Source: Cytophagales bacterium CG12_big_fil_rev_8_21_14_0_65_40_12
Lineage (GTDB): Bacteria; Bacteroidota; Bacteroidia; Cytophagales; Cyclobacteriaceae
DNA length: 58,887 nt
Reading direction: 5' to 3'
Assembly (NCBI GenBank): GCA_002786855.1
Contig: PCUU01000003.1
Coordinates: forward strand, 1 to 58,887
Of this stretch, positions 19,524 through 26,766 are shown piece by piece; position 1 is the stretch's first letter, and every line of letters starts with the position of its first letter. The notes below the pieces were generated by a model that had not been told where the DNA came from, ran no database searches, and worked only from the letters and a program-made list of their open reading frames with translations. A program made the position numbers and the translations under genes.

Positions 19524-19658
19524 CTATTTTCTTCCCTGAATGACGAAGGATCTGAGTTCCTTCTTCGGGTGCTTAAGAGCTCTCGGGATAGAAAGCAAAA
19601 CCGCCAGCGCGGGGATTATGAATGCAGTAAGAAAGCCAATGCGCTTGATCCAAGTCAT
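19524..19658 (-). CDS. Possible 44-aa single-helix membrane peptide upstream of ccoN
   Basis: A 44-residue frame begins MTWIKRIGFLTAFIIPALAV and ends RSFVIQGRK. It has one strongly hydrophobic helix with basic flanks, in the same orientation as the cbb3 operon and 170 nt upstream of it. It is not recognisable as CcoS, which is also a small single-helix protein. No Shine-Dalgarno is seen, but these are weak in this phylum. It may be a real small membrane protein or a chance frame. Confidence 0.35.
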   Translation of the reverse strand: MTWIKRIGFLTAFIIPALAVLLSIPRALKHPKKELRSFVIQGRK

Positions 19659-20319
19659 AACGAAAAATATGCAATTAAATAGTGGGTTTCAACTAGCTGC
19701 GAGTGGAAAATTGAGAGGTTAGTAATTAGGTTTAGTGTAAAAAATTCATACCCCATTAAAAATAGAACCTGCACTTTAGTACAATCGGTTTGACCCCTAC
19801 AATTACCTTATAAGGAAACTAAAATTTCGCCTTCTTTAAAACCCTAATTATCGGCAGTAAAATTACTTTGTTGCCAAAATATAGTTTATCAACAAGTAAT
19901 TAAATGACCCCGTTCAACCGCTAAGATCAAGTGTTTTTGGCTGAAGTAGTAAGCCTCGTTGAGCAAGTGCATGGGCTTATGAAATTGATTGATAACTGTA
20001 CATTTTAGACTCATATTTACTCATAAATAGTCAAGACATACCAAGCATTCAATTATCATGAGACATCTCTCTTCTAAAAAAGCAGATTTACATACCTATT
20101 TTACAATTATGGCTTTTGATAAGATGAAAAACTCGCTAGATTGATAAAAATATAATGGGAGTAAATACCCCAGGGTTTACACAATTGTTGTATTCGATGC
20201 GAAAAAAAGCCAACGCACAAATAGCACATTTGGTTTTTGCCGACACACGGGCAAACGCTGAAAAAACCAAAAGAGCTATTTTTTTGCCAACGCTCGACAG
20301 AAACATATAGAGACAGAAA
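19659..20319. other. 660-nt non-coding junction between the oxidase operon and the restriction island
   Basis: AT-rich, with no substantial gene. A 28-codon frame (20058-20144, starting MRHLSSKKADLHTYF) may be the remnant of a gene start. From about 20145 on, base composition and sequence type change, leading into the palindromic element at 20209-20293 and then hsdR. This is the likely left edge of acquired DNA. Confidence 0.45.
20209..20293. repeat. Imperfect palindrome at left end of the restriction-modification module
   Basis: AAATAGCACATTTGGTTTTT (20219-20238) pairs with the reverse complement of 20262-20281 at 18 of 20 positions across a 23-nt loop. The octamer GCCAACGC flanks it as a direct repeat at 20209-20216 and 20286-20293, and GCAAACGC lies in the loop. 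The structure ends about 25 nt before the hsdR ATG, so it could be both a module boundary and a cis-regulatory stem. Confidence 0.7.
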
Positions 20320-22842
20320 ATGAAAAATGAAGCTCATGCAAGAATTAAAATAAACCAACTGCTGACAGAGGCGGGATGGAGATTCTTTGACAATGAGGAA
20401 GGAAAAGCGAACATTCTGCTTGAAAATCATGTGAAAATTACACAACAAGAAATTGACGCATGGGGAAACGACTATGAGAAAACGAAGAATGGTTCTTTAG
20501 ACTTTTTGCTTGTTGACACTGACAATAAACCAATTTGTGTACTTGAAGCAAAAAAGGAAAGCCTTCACCCTCTTGTAGCAAAAGAACAAGCAAGAAAATA
20601 TGCCAAGACAGTTGGAGCAAGATATGTGATTCTTTCTAACGGTATTGTTCACTACTTCTGGGACACGACAAAAGGAAATCCAAAACCGATTTACAAATTC
20701 CCTTCACCAGAAGAAATTGGAGCAATAAAAAACTGGAATCCTGACAGAGATTCACTCGCAAATGAAGAAGCAACGGTTGACTATATCGTTAAAGTCCAAA
20801 TGCCCGATTATGCAGAAAGACCTGAATGGAACGGAAGCATAGAGTCAAGTAAAGATTTTATTTGGTCAAACGGACTTAGATTTTTAAGACATTACCAACT
20901 CAAAGCAATTCAGGCTTTACAAGGTGCTGTTGCCGAAGGTAAAGACAGATTCCTTTTTGAAATGGCAACGGGAACAGGTAAAACTTTGACTTCTGCGGCT
21001 GTAATTCGATTGTTCCTGAGAACTCAAAACGCAAGACGGGTTTTGTTTTTGGTTGACCGTTTGGAATTGGAAGACCAAGCTTGGAAAGCGTTTACTCAAT
21101 ACCTTAAACCCGACTACAGCACTTTCATTTACAAAGAACACCGAAGCGATTGGCACAAAGCGGACATTGTTGTGACCACCATTCAATCGCTGATGTTCAA
21201 TGACAAATATCGTTACGATTTTTCTCCAACGGATTTTGATTTGCTCATTTCGGACGAGAGCCACCGTTCGATTTCAGGAAACGCCAGAGCCGTTTTTGAA
21301 TATTTTCATGGCTACAAATTGGGCTTGGCCGCCACACCAAGAGATTACTTAAAAGGCGTTGACCCTGAAAAGGTAAAAGAAAACGACCCACGAGAAATTG
21401 AACGAAGAATGTTGCGAGATACCTACTCAACCTTCGGTTGTGAAGGTGGCGACCCAACGTATCGTTATTCTCTTTTGGATGGTGTAAAAGACGGTTATCT
21501 CATCAATCCAAAGGTGTTAGATGCCCGAACTCAAATTACCACACAACTACTTTCTGACGAAGGTTACGCTGTTGTTGTGCCAACAGAAGAAGGTGAAGAA
21601 ACGGAAACCTTTGTTTCCCGAGATTTTGAAAAGAAATTCTTTTCTGAAAAAACGAATAGTGTTTTTTGTCAGACCTTTTTAGAAAACGCATTGCGTGACC
21701 CGATTACCAATGAAATTGGCAAGACCATCATTTTTGCGGTAAGTCAAAACCATGCTCGCAAGTTGACTGAAATGCTCAATGAATTTGCTGAGCAACTATT
21801 TCCAAAAAAATACAACTCTGATTTTGCGGTTCAGGTAACTTCTCAGGTTGGAGATGCTCAACAAATGACCATCAACTTTACGAACAACAACCTGAGCGGA
21901 AAAACCACTTGGTTAGAAGGTTACAAATCGTGTAAAACAAGGGTTTGCGTTACGGTTGGCATGATGACCACAGGCTATGATTGCCCTGATTTATTGAACA
22001 TCTGCATGATGCGACCAATTTTTAGTCCTGCGGATTTTGTGCAGATAAAAGGAAGAGGCACAAGAAAAAATACGTTTGAATACACCTTCAAAAATGAACT
22101 GAACGAAGAAGAAACCCAACGGCACGACAAGGAAATTTTCAAGCTGTTCGACTTCTTTGCCAACTGTGAGTATTTTGAAGAAAAGTTCGACTATGACGAA
22201 AAATTAAAACTACCCCAACCCAAAAAAGGAAACGGTGAAGGCGGTGGCGTTGACATTGATAAATACACCACGTTTCTACCTGACCCTTTATTGAGTTTGG
22301 TTGAAGAACCAATTGGTCCAGAAGGAATGCGGATTGATAGAGAACTTTTTAGAAAGTTTGAAGACCGTATTATCATGGACGACATCATCAAAAAGAATGT
22401 TGAACTCGGAAATTGGGAACATGTAATCAGCCATATTCAGCAAGAGATTTTCGATAAACCCGAAGAATACTTCAACCTTGAAAAACTAAGAAAAGCAGCT
22501 AAGATTGACCGCAAAGTTTCTATTCGGGAAGTGGTAGAAAAGGTTTTTGGTATCATTCCAAAATTTAAATCAAAGGATGAATTGCTTGAAGAAGAATTCG
22601 ACAAATTCATTTCCATTTATCCACCCGAAGAAGATGTGAATTTGAGAGCCTTAAAATACTTTTTCAAAGCCTACATTGTTGACCAAGACATTCGGAAAAT
22701 CATTGCTGGAAAAGATTTCCACGCCCTGCAAACACACCCAATGCTTACCATTTCGCAATTCAAAGAAGTAGCAGCAAAATATAGGGAGGTAATCCCTGTG
22801 TATATCAACGATTATGTTCCATTAGAGAAATTTGCTGCCTGA
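20320..22842 (+). CDS. hsdR: Type I restriction endonuclease subunit R
   Basis: 840 residues. The N-terminal nuclease domain shows D61, E76 and K78 of the PD-(D/E)xK site (LDFLLVD ... CVLEAKKE). The SF2 translocase follows with Walker A ATGTGKT at 216-222, DESHR (DEAD-box motif II) at 312, a TATPRDYLKG-type motif III and, in the second lobe, the motif VI region around IKGRGTRKN. The C-terminal third is EcoEI-R-like. It cuts DNA at a distance after ATP-driven translocation when the target is unmethylated, acting with the HsdM-HsdS fusion encoded 750 nt downstream. Its stop TGA shares one base with the ATG of the RAYT gene. Confidence 0.95.
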   Translation: MKNEAHARIKINQLLTEAGWRFFDNEEGKANILLENHVKITQQEIDAWGNDYEKTKNGSLDFLLVDTDNKPICVLEAKKESLHPLVAKEQARKYAKTVGARYVILSNGIVHYFWDTTKGNPKPIYKFPSPEEIGAIKNWNPDRDSLANEEATVDYIVKVQMPDYAERPEWNGSIESSKDFIWSNGLRFLRHYQLKAIQALQGAVAEGKDRFLFEMATGTGKTLTSAAVIRLFLRTQNARRVLFLVDRLELEDQAWKAFTQYLKPDYSTFIYKEHRSDWHKADIVVTTIQSLMFNDKYRYDFSPTDFDLLISDESHRSISGNARAVFEYFHGYKLGLAATPRDYLKGVDPEKVKENDPREIERRMLRDTYSTFGCEGGDPTYRYSLLDGVKDGYLINPKVLDARTQITTQLLSDEGYAVVVPTEEGEETETFVSRDFEKKFFSEKTNSVFCQTFLENALRDPITNEIGKTIIFAVSQNHARKLTEMLNEFAEQLFPKKYNSDFAVQVTSQVGDAQQMTINFTNNNLSGKTTWLEGYKSCKTRVCVTVGMMTTGYDCPDLLNICMMRPIFSPADFVQIKGRGTRKNTFEYTFKNELNEEETQRHDKEIFKLFDFFANCEYFEEKFDYDEKLKLPQPKKGNGEGGGVDIDKYTTFLPDPLLSLVEEPIGPEGMRIDRELFRKFEDRIIMDDIIKKNVELGNWEHVISHIQQEIFDKPEEYFNLEKLRKAAKIDRKVSIREVVEKVFGIIPKFKSKDELLEEEFDKFISIYPPEEDVNLRALKYFFKAYIVDQDIRKIIAGKDFHALQTHPMLTISQFKEVAAKYREVIPVYINDYVPLEKFAA

Positions 22843-23498
22843 TGTTAGAAAAATTCATGGGAAAATATCGAAACGAATCTGCCCGATTACAAAATTGGGA
22901 TTATGGTAATGATGCAGCCTATTTTATTACCATTTGCACAAAAGACAGGGCATATTATTTCGGAGAGATACAAAATGGGAAAATGCAGGTTTCGCCTGTA
23001 GGCGCCATTGCACACGTGCTATGGTTTGAAATTAAAAACCATGCGAAAAATATCGAATTGGGCGAATTTGTGGTGATGCCAAACCACGTTCATGGAATAT
23101 TGATTTTAGATGGGAATAATGACGTAGGGATAGGGCATGACGTAGGGACAGGGCATGACGTAGGGACAGGGCATGACGTAGGGACAGGGCATGCCCTGTC
23201 CCTACGCGATAATAACCCACCGCATGTAGGGTCAACGCATGCGTTGACCCTACAATCCGATAATGAAACGTTAACCCCAGGACAAAAACGGTTTCAAAAT
23301 CAGGGAAAAAATTCTGTTTCATCTATTATTGGATCTTATAAATCGGCCGTAACCAAATATTGCAACAGATTGGAATTACCTTTCGCATGGCAATCTCGAT
23401 TTCACGACCACATTATCCGTAATGATGAATCATTTCATCGCATTTCAGAATACATTAAAAACAATCCTGCCAATTGGCAGGATGATAAATTTTACTAA
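22842..23498 (+). CDS. REP-associated tyrosine transposase (RAYT, Y1/HUH family)
   Basis: 218 residues. The fold signature is present: YFITICTKDRAYYFGEI, the HUH motif in MPNHVHGILIL (H82, H84) and a candidate catalytic tyrosine in SIIGSYKSAVTKYCN, with FHDHIIRNDESFHRISEYIKNNPANW closing the domain. RAYTs are single-copy, domesticated relatives of IS200/IS605 transposases that act on REP palindromes. Residues 94-131 are an insertion made of four DVGxGH repeats, ALSLRD and a palindrome-derived stretch, all encoded by REP-like DNA. The gene lies inside the hsdR-hsdMS operon, coupled to hsdR through a TGATG overlap. It appears intact. Confidence 0.93.
   Translation: MLEKFMGKYRNESARLQNWDYGNDAAYFITICTKDRAYYFGEIQNGKMQVSPVGAIAHVLWFEIKNHAKNIELGEFVVMPNHVHGILILDGNNDVGIGHDVGTGHDVGTGHDVGTGHALSLRDNNPPHVGSTHALTLQSDNETLTPGQKRFQNQGKNSVSSIIGSYKSAVTKYCNRLELPFAWQSRFHDHIIRNDESFHRISEYIKNNPANWQDDKFY
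23121..23192 (+). repeat. Four tandem 18-bp units inside the RAYT gene
   Basis: The unit GACGTAGGGACAGGGCAT occurs four times without gaps (23121, 23139, 23157, 23175; the first has one change, GGGATAGGG). Being 18 bp, it keeps frame and encodes DVG[I/T]GH each time. The last copy is also the left arm of the palindrome at 23177-23206, so the array looks like repeated duplication of one REP arm. Confidence 0.95.
23177..23206. repeat. REP-like palindrome 1 (perfect, 30 bp)
   Basis: The left arm CGTAGGGACAGGGCA is followed directly by its exact reverse complement, centred on CATG. It lies in frame within the RAYT gene. Confidence 0.95.
23225..23254. repeat. REP-like palindrome 2 (perfect, 30 bp)
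   Basis: The left arm TGTAGGGTCAACGCA is followed by its exact reverse complement, again centred on CATG and starting with GTAGGG, but with different inner bases from palindrome 1. It lies in frame within the RAYT gene. Confidence 0.95.
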
Positions 23499-23512
23499 TT
23501 ACAATCTCGTAT

Positions 23513-23556
23513 GTACGGACAAGGCATGCCTTGTCCCAACGGCCTTGTCCCAGCGG
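23513..23556. repeat. REP-like palindrome 3 plus a duplicated half-arm
   Basis: GTACGGACAAGGCA / TGCCTTGTCCCAAC (23513-23540) is a palindrome with two mismatches around a CATG centre. It is followed by a second copy of the right half, GCCTTGTCCCAGCGG. It fills the gap between the RAYT stop and the hsdMS start. Confidence 0.85.
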
Positions 23557-23589
23557 CATTATTCCGACAAATAGGATAAAAAAACATAT

Positions 23590-26127
23590 ATGTTAGATAC
23601 ACAAACAAAGAAAAGAATAGATGACTGCCGAGATATTTTGGTAGGCAAACTGCCTGACCCGAAAGCTCAAATTGAGCAAATTACAATTGGCTTGATTTAC
23701 AAGTTCATGGACGACATGGATAAAGAAGCCATTGAATTGGGCGGTACGGCTAAATTCTTTTCGGGTAATTATGAAAAATACGCTTGGGACAAACTCTTTG
23801 ACACCAAAGTAACGGCTGCCGAAATGCTTCGCTTGTATTCGGAGGCCATTGAGAGTATGGAGAAGAACCCGAACATTCCGCAACTGTTTCGGGATATTTT
23901 CAATAACGCCTATTTGCCTTATCGTGACCCTGAAACACTGAAACTGTTTCTGAAAACCATTGGCGAATTTGAATACACCCACAGCGAAAAATTGGGTGAT
24001 GCTTTTGAATACCTGCTTTCGGTGATGGGTTCGCAAGGAGATGCAGGCCAGTTTAGAACGCCCCGCCACGTGATTGATTTCTTAGTGGCGATTATTGACC
24101 CTGACAAAGGCGAAACGATTCTTGACCCTGCTTGCGGAACAGCGGGATTTTTAATTTCGGCTTACAAGCATATTTTGCTCAAGCATACAAAAGCCAACAA
24201 AGAAGGTTTGAATATTTACGAGTACAACAAACTCGAAAAAAAGCCTTTCAACAATTTAGGCGACCAACTAACCCCTGACGACCGCAAAAAGCTGATTCAG
24301 AATTTTGCAGGCTATGACATTTCGCCCGACATGGTTCGATTGAGTTTGGTGAATTTGTATTTACACGGATTCTCTGATCCACACATTAACGAGTACGACA
24401 CGCTGAGCAGCGAAGAACGTTGGAACGAAAACTTTGATGTGGTGTTGGCCAATCCGCCATTTATGAGTCCGAAAGGTGGCATACGACCGCACAAGAAGTT
24501 TACCATTAGCAGCAATCGTTCGGAAGTGCTGTTTGTGGATTACATAGCTGAACACCTTAACCCCAAAGGCAAAGCGGGCATCATTGTACCCGAAGGCGTG
24601 ATTTTCCAAAGCGGAACGGCTTACAAAGACCTGCGAAAAATGTTGGTAGAGAATTATCTTTATGCCGTAGTGAGTTTGCCAGCAGGTGTGTTTAATCCAT
24701 ACAGTGGCGTAAAAACATCCATTTTATTGATGGACAAAGCCATTGCCAAACAACGCAATGAAATTCTGTTTGTGAAAATTGACAATGATGGCTACAACTT
24801 GGGAGCACAACGAGCAGCCGTAAAAGGCAGCCAATTGGAAGAGGCCATCCAAATCATTCATGATTTTGGGGCCGTAGGGACGTTTCATGAAACGTCCTTA
24901 CAATCAACCATTGCCCATGCAGTTTTGAAAACTGAAATAGCTGCAAATGGCGATTATAATTTGAGTGGAGAACGATATAAGGTATATGAAATTTTTAATT
25001 CTCAATTCGAACTCAAAAAGCTCTCAGAAATTTGTACTGTTCAAGCAGGTGGTACTCCGAGCAGAAAAGAACCTAAATATTGGAATGGGCACATACCATG
25101 GGTTGGGTCTACTGTTTGCAAAGATTCCTATGTCAACGAAGCTGAAGAATTTATCACTGAAGAAGGGCTAAAGAATTCTTCTACTAAAATATTTAAGAAA
25201 GGGACTTCATTAATTGCTTTGGTTGGTGCTACAATTGGCAAAACAGGTTATCTATCATTTGATTGTTCAACAAATCAAAATGTGGCCGGCTTGTACCCTT
25301 TAGATACTAGCGTTTTAAACACAAACTATCTGTTCCTTGCTTTAAAAAACCTATACTCTCAGTTTTTGACTTTAGGAGAGGGAAAATTTAGAATGGCTAA
25401 CCTTTCTTTTGTAAGAAACCTTCAAATCCCCCTTCCCCCCTTATCCATTCAGGAAGAAATAGTAGCCGAAATAGAAAGCTACCAAAAAATAATAGATGGT
25501 GCCAAAGCCGTAGTAGCCAACTACAAACCCAAAATAGACATTGACCCGGATTGGGAGATGTCAGACCTTGGTATAACTGCAAATATTAAGACAGGTAAAT
25601 TGAATGCTAATGCTGCTGTTGAAAATGGAAAGTATCCATTTTTTACATGCTCAAAAGGAATTTATCACATAGATGATTACGCTTTTGATTGCGAAGCTCT
25701 AATGTTAAGTGGTAACAATGCTTCAGCAGTTTATGACGTAAAATATTACAATGGAAAATTCAATGCTTACCAAAGAACATATGTAATTACAATCAAGTCG
25801 GAATATTCTGAAAAACTGCTTTATCCATTTGTCCAGAACATGATGGAACAACAATTAAATGACTTAAAAAATAAGTCTGTTGGAGGATTAACAAAGTATT
25901 TAACTCTTCCTGTGGTAAAAGAAATTCGTGTGCCACTTCCCGATATTGAAACCCAACGCCAAATCGTAGCACAAATCGAAAAAGAGCAGGCATTGGTGAA
26001 TGCCAACAAGCAATTGATTGAAATATTTGAGCAGAAGATAAAGGATAGAATTGCTAAGGTTTGGGGAGTAGAAAAATCAAAAGAAGAGACTTTGAGTATG
26101 GCTGCTGAGCCAGTGGAGGAATATTAA
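23590..26127 (+). CDS. hsdM: Type I restriction-modification HsdM-HsdS fusion
   Basis: 845 residues. Residues ~1-440 are an N6-adenine methylase: helical N-terminal domain, SAM motif DPACGTAGFL from residue 179 and catalytic NPPF at 288-291. Residues ~460-830 are a specificity subunit with two target-recognition domains, TRD1 starting at KLSEICTVQAGGTPSR and TRD2 at WEMSDLGITANIKTG. Each is followed by a conserved helical spacer (PLPPLSIQEEIVAEIE and PLPDIETQRQIVAQIE). M and S are usually separate genes, so one protein carries both methylation and sequence recognition. The linker contains a REP-like palindrome in frame at residues 429-438. It is transcribed with hsdR and the RAYT gene. Confidence 0.93.
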   Translation: MLDTQTKKRIDDCRDILVGKLPDPKAQIEQITIGLIYKFMDDMDKEAIELGGTAKFFSGNYEKYAWDKLFDTKVTAAEMLRLYSEAIESMEKNPNIPQLFRDIFNNAYLPYRDPETLKLFLKTIGEFEYTHSEKLGDAFEYLLSVMGSQGDAGQFRTPRHVIDFLVAIIDPDKGETILDPACGTAGFLISAYKHILLKHTKANKEGLNIYEYNKLEKKPFNNLGDQLTPDDRKKLIQNFAGYDISPDMVRLSLVNLYLHGFSDPHINEYDTLSSEERWNENFDVVLANPPFMSPKGGIRPHKKFTISSNRSEVLFVDYIAEHLNPKGKAGIIVPEGVIFQSGTAYKDLRKMLVENYLYAVVSLPAGVFNPYSGVKTSILLMDKAIAKQRNEILFVKIDNDGYNLGAQRAAVKGSQLEEAIQIIHDFGAVGTFHETSLQSTIAHAVLKTEIAANGDYNLSGERYKVYEIFNSQFELKKLSEICTVQAGGTPSRKEPKYWNGHIPWVGSTVCKDSYVNEAEEFITEEGLKNSSTKIFKKGTSLIALVGATIGKTGYLSFDCSTNQNVAGLYPLDTSVLNTNYLFLALKNLYSQFLTLGEGKFRMANLSFVRNLQIPLPPLSIQEEIVAEIESYQKIIDGAKAVVANYKPKIDIDPDWEMSDLGITANIKTGKLNANAAVENGKYPFFTCSKGIYHIDDYAFDCEALMLSGNNASAVYDVKYYNGKFNAYQRTYVITIKSEYSEKLLYPFVQNMMEQQLNDLKNKSVGGLTKYLTLPVVKEIRVPLPDIETQRQIVAQIEKEQALVNANKQLIEIFEQKIKDRIAKVWGVEKSKEETLSMAAEPVEEY
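24874..24901. repeat. REP-like palindrome 4 inside hsdM-hsdS
   Basis: GTAGGGACGTTTCA and its reverse complement with one mismatch, centred on CATG. It encodes VGTFHETSL in the linker between methylase and specificity parts, so the reading frame is kept. Confidence 0.9.
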
Positions 26128-26278
26128 AAGGCATAAAAGCAATAGCGGGTGAAGTGGTAAATTCAAGGTCTCCCGCCAAGTCGGGACAAGTTGTGCATTT
26201 AATAAACTTTTGTGGTGGCGGACAGGTAATTGCCTTGAAATCCGCTACTGCTCTTATACTTGGTCGTTAAAACCCCAA
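26128..26278. repeat. Right-end inverted repeat of the restriction island
   Basis: The non-coding stretch after hsdMS is bounded by AGCAATAGCGG (26138-26148) and CCGCTACTGCT (26242-26252), an inverted repeat matching at 10 of 11 positions, and contains TCCCG-CCAAGT-CGGGA. It ends CTTATACTTGGTCGTTAA. I recall similar stretches next to cassette-like genes in other Bacteroidota but cannot verify this here. Confidence 0.5.
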
Positions 26279-26734
26279 TCACCCCTTCAACTCCTCATAA
26301 CTTGGCACTTTCTCCAAAAATACCAGCTCGGAAGTAGCGTGATTGCATGAGTAAGTATAATGCTCAATGCCATTGGTAACGATCAGTAGTTTGGCTTTGA
26401 TAGTCTTATTGTAGACAGAAATCTGATCAAAAACAGCTTGGCTTAGCTTGATGTGGGGCGCCTTGCACTCTACAATCACCAAAGGATTCATCTCCTGATC
26501 ATAAAAAACAATATCGGATCGTTTACGGAGCTCATGGTACTTATTGCCCAACTCTACTCCCATTCTGCTCATTGGATAGCCGAGGTGTTTACAGAGGTAA
26601 TTCACAAAGTGTTGCCTCACCCACTCTTCTGGGGTAAGCACAATAAACTTTTTCCTTATCGGATCAAAAATAACTAATTTGCCGCCCCGCTTTTCAAGTC
26701 GATATTCATAGGCAGGTAAGTTGAGCGAGTCCAT
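26279..26734 (-). CDS. HSDR_N_2 domain protein (small PD-(D/E)xK nuclease-like)
   Basis: About 151 residues from the ATG at 26734 (MDSLNLPAYEYRL); an upstream ATG at 26758 would add eight residues. It carries the type I restriction enzyme R N-terminal pattern: TPEEWVRQHFVNYLCKHLGYP, KRSDIVFYD, VIVECKAPHIKLSQAVFDQI (the E and K of a PD-(D/E)xK site, with D in RSDIVF) and LLIVTNGIEHYTY. There is no translocase domain. It is a stand-alone protein conserved in Bacteroidota, and not obviously part of the restriction system next to it. Role unknown. It is divergent from amn. Confidence 0.85.
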   Translation of the reverse strand: MDSLNLPAYEYRLEKRGGKLVIFDPIRKKFIVLTPEEWVRQHFVNYLCKHLGYPMSRMGVELGNKYHELRKRSDIVFYDQEMNPLVIVECKAPHIKLSQAVFDQISVYNKTIKAKLLIVTNGIEHYTYSCNHATSELVFLEKVPSYEELKG

Positions 26735-26738
26735 CGAA

Positions 26739-26746
26739 CAAATGTA
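26739..26746 (-). promoter_or_regulatory. -7 promoter element of the HSDR_N_2 gene
   Basis: On the minus strand TACATTTG fits TAnnTTTG exactly. Its last base lies only 5 nt before the ATG at 26734, so transcripts would be nearly leaderless. Confidence 0.4.
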
Positions 26747-26766
26747 ATTGAACCACAATACTATAC

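Noticed and set aside
20058..20144. A 28-codon frame starting MRHLSSKKADLHTYF
   Set aside because: Too short and not recognisable; may be a gene-start remnant, so mentioned only in the junction entry.
20107..20448. Minus-strand 113-aa frame over the hsdR start
   Set aside because: It covers the palindrome and the hsdR N terminus on the opposite strand; a shadow, although such frames are sometimes annotated in similar repeats.
23121..23192. Possible CRISPR array (regular short repeats)
   Set aside because: Units are contiguous, 18 bp, with no spacers between them, and lie inside a reading frame; no cas genes are near.
23032..23322. Minus-strand 96-aa frame with HALSLR repeats
   Set aside because: It is the complement of the palindromic repeats in the RAYT gene; symmetry of the palindromes creates it.
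26279..26734. Second restriction subunit belonging to the type I system
   Set aside because: It faces away, lacks the translocase and lies outside the repeats that bound the island; more likely a core gene.
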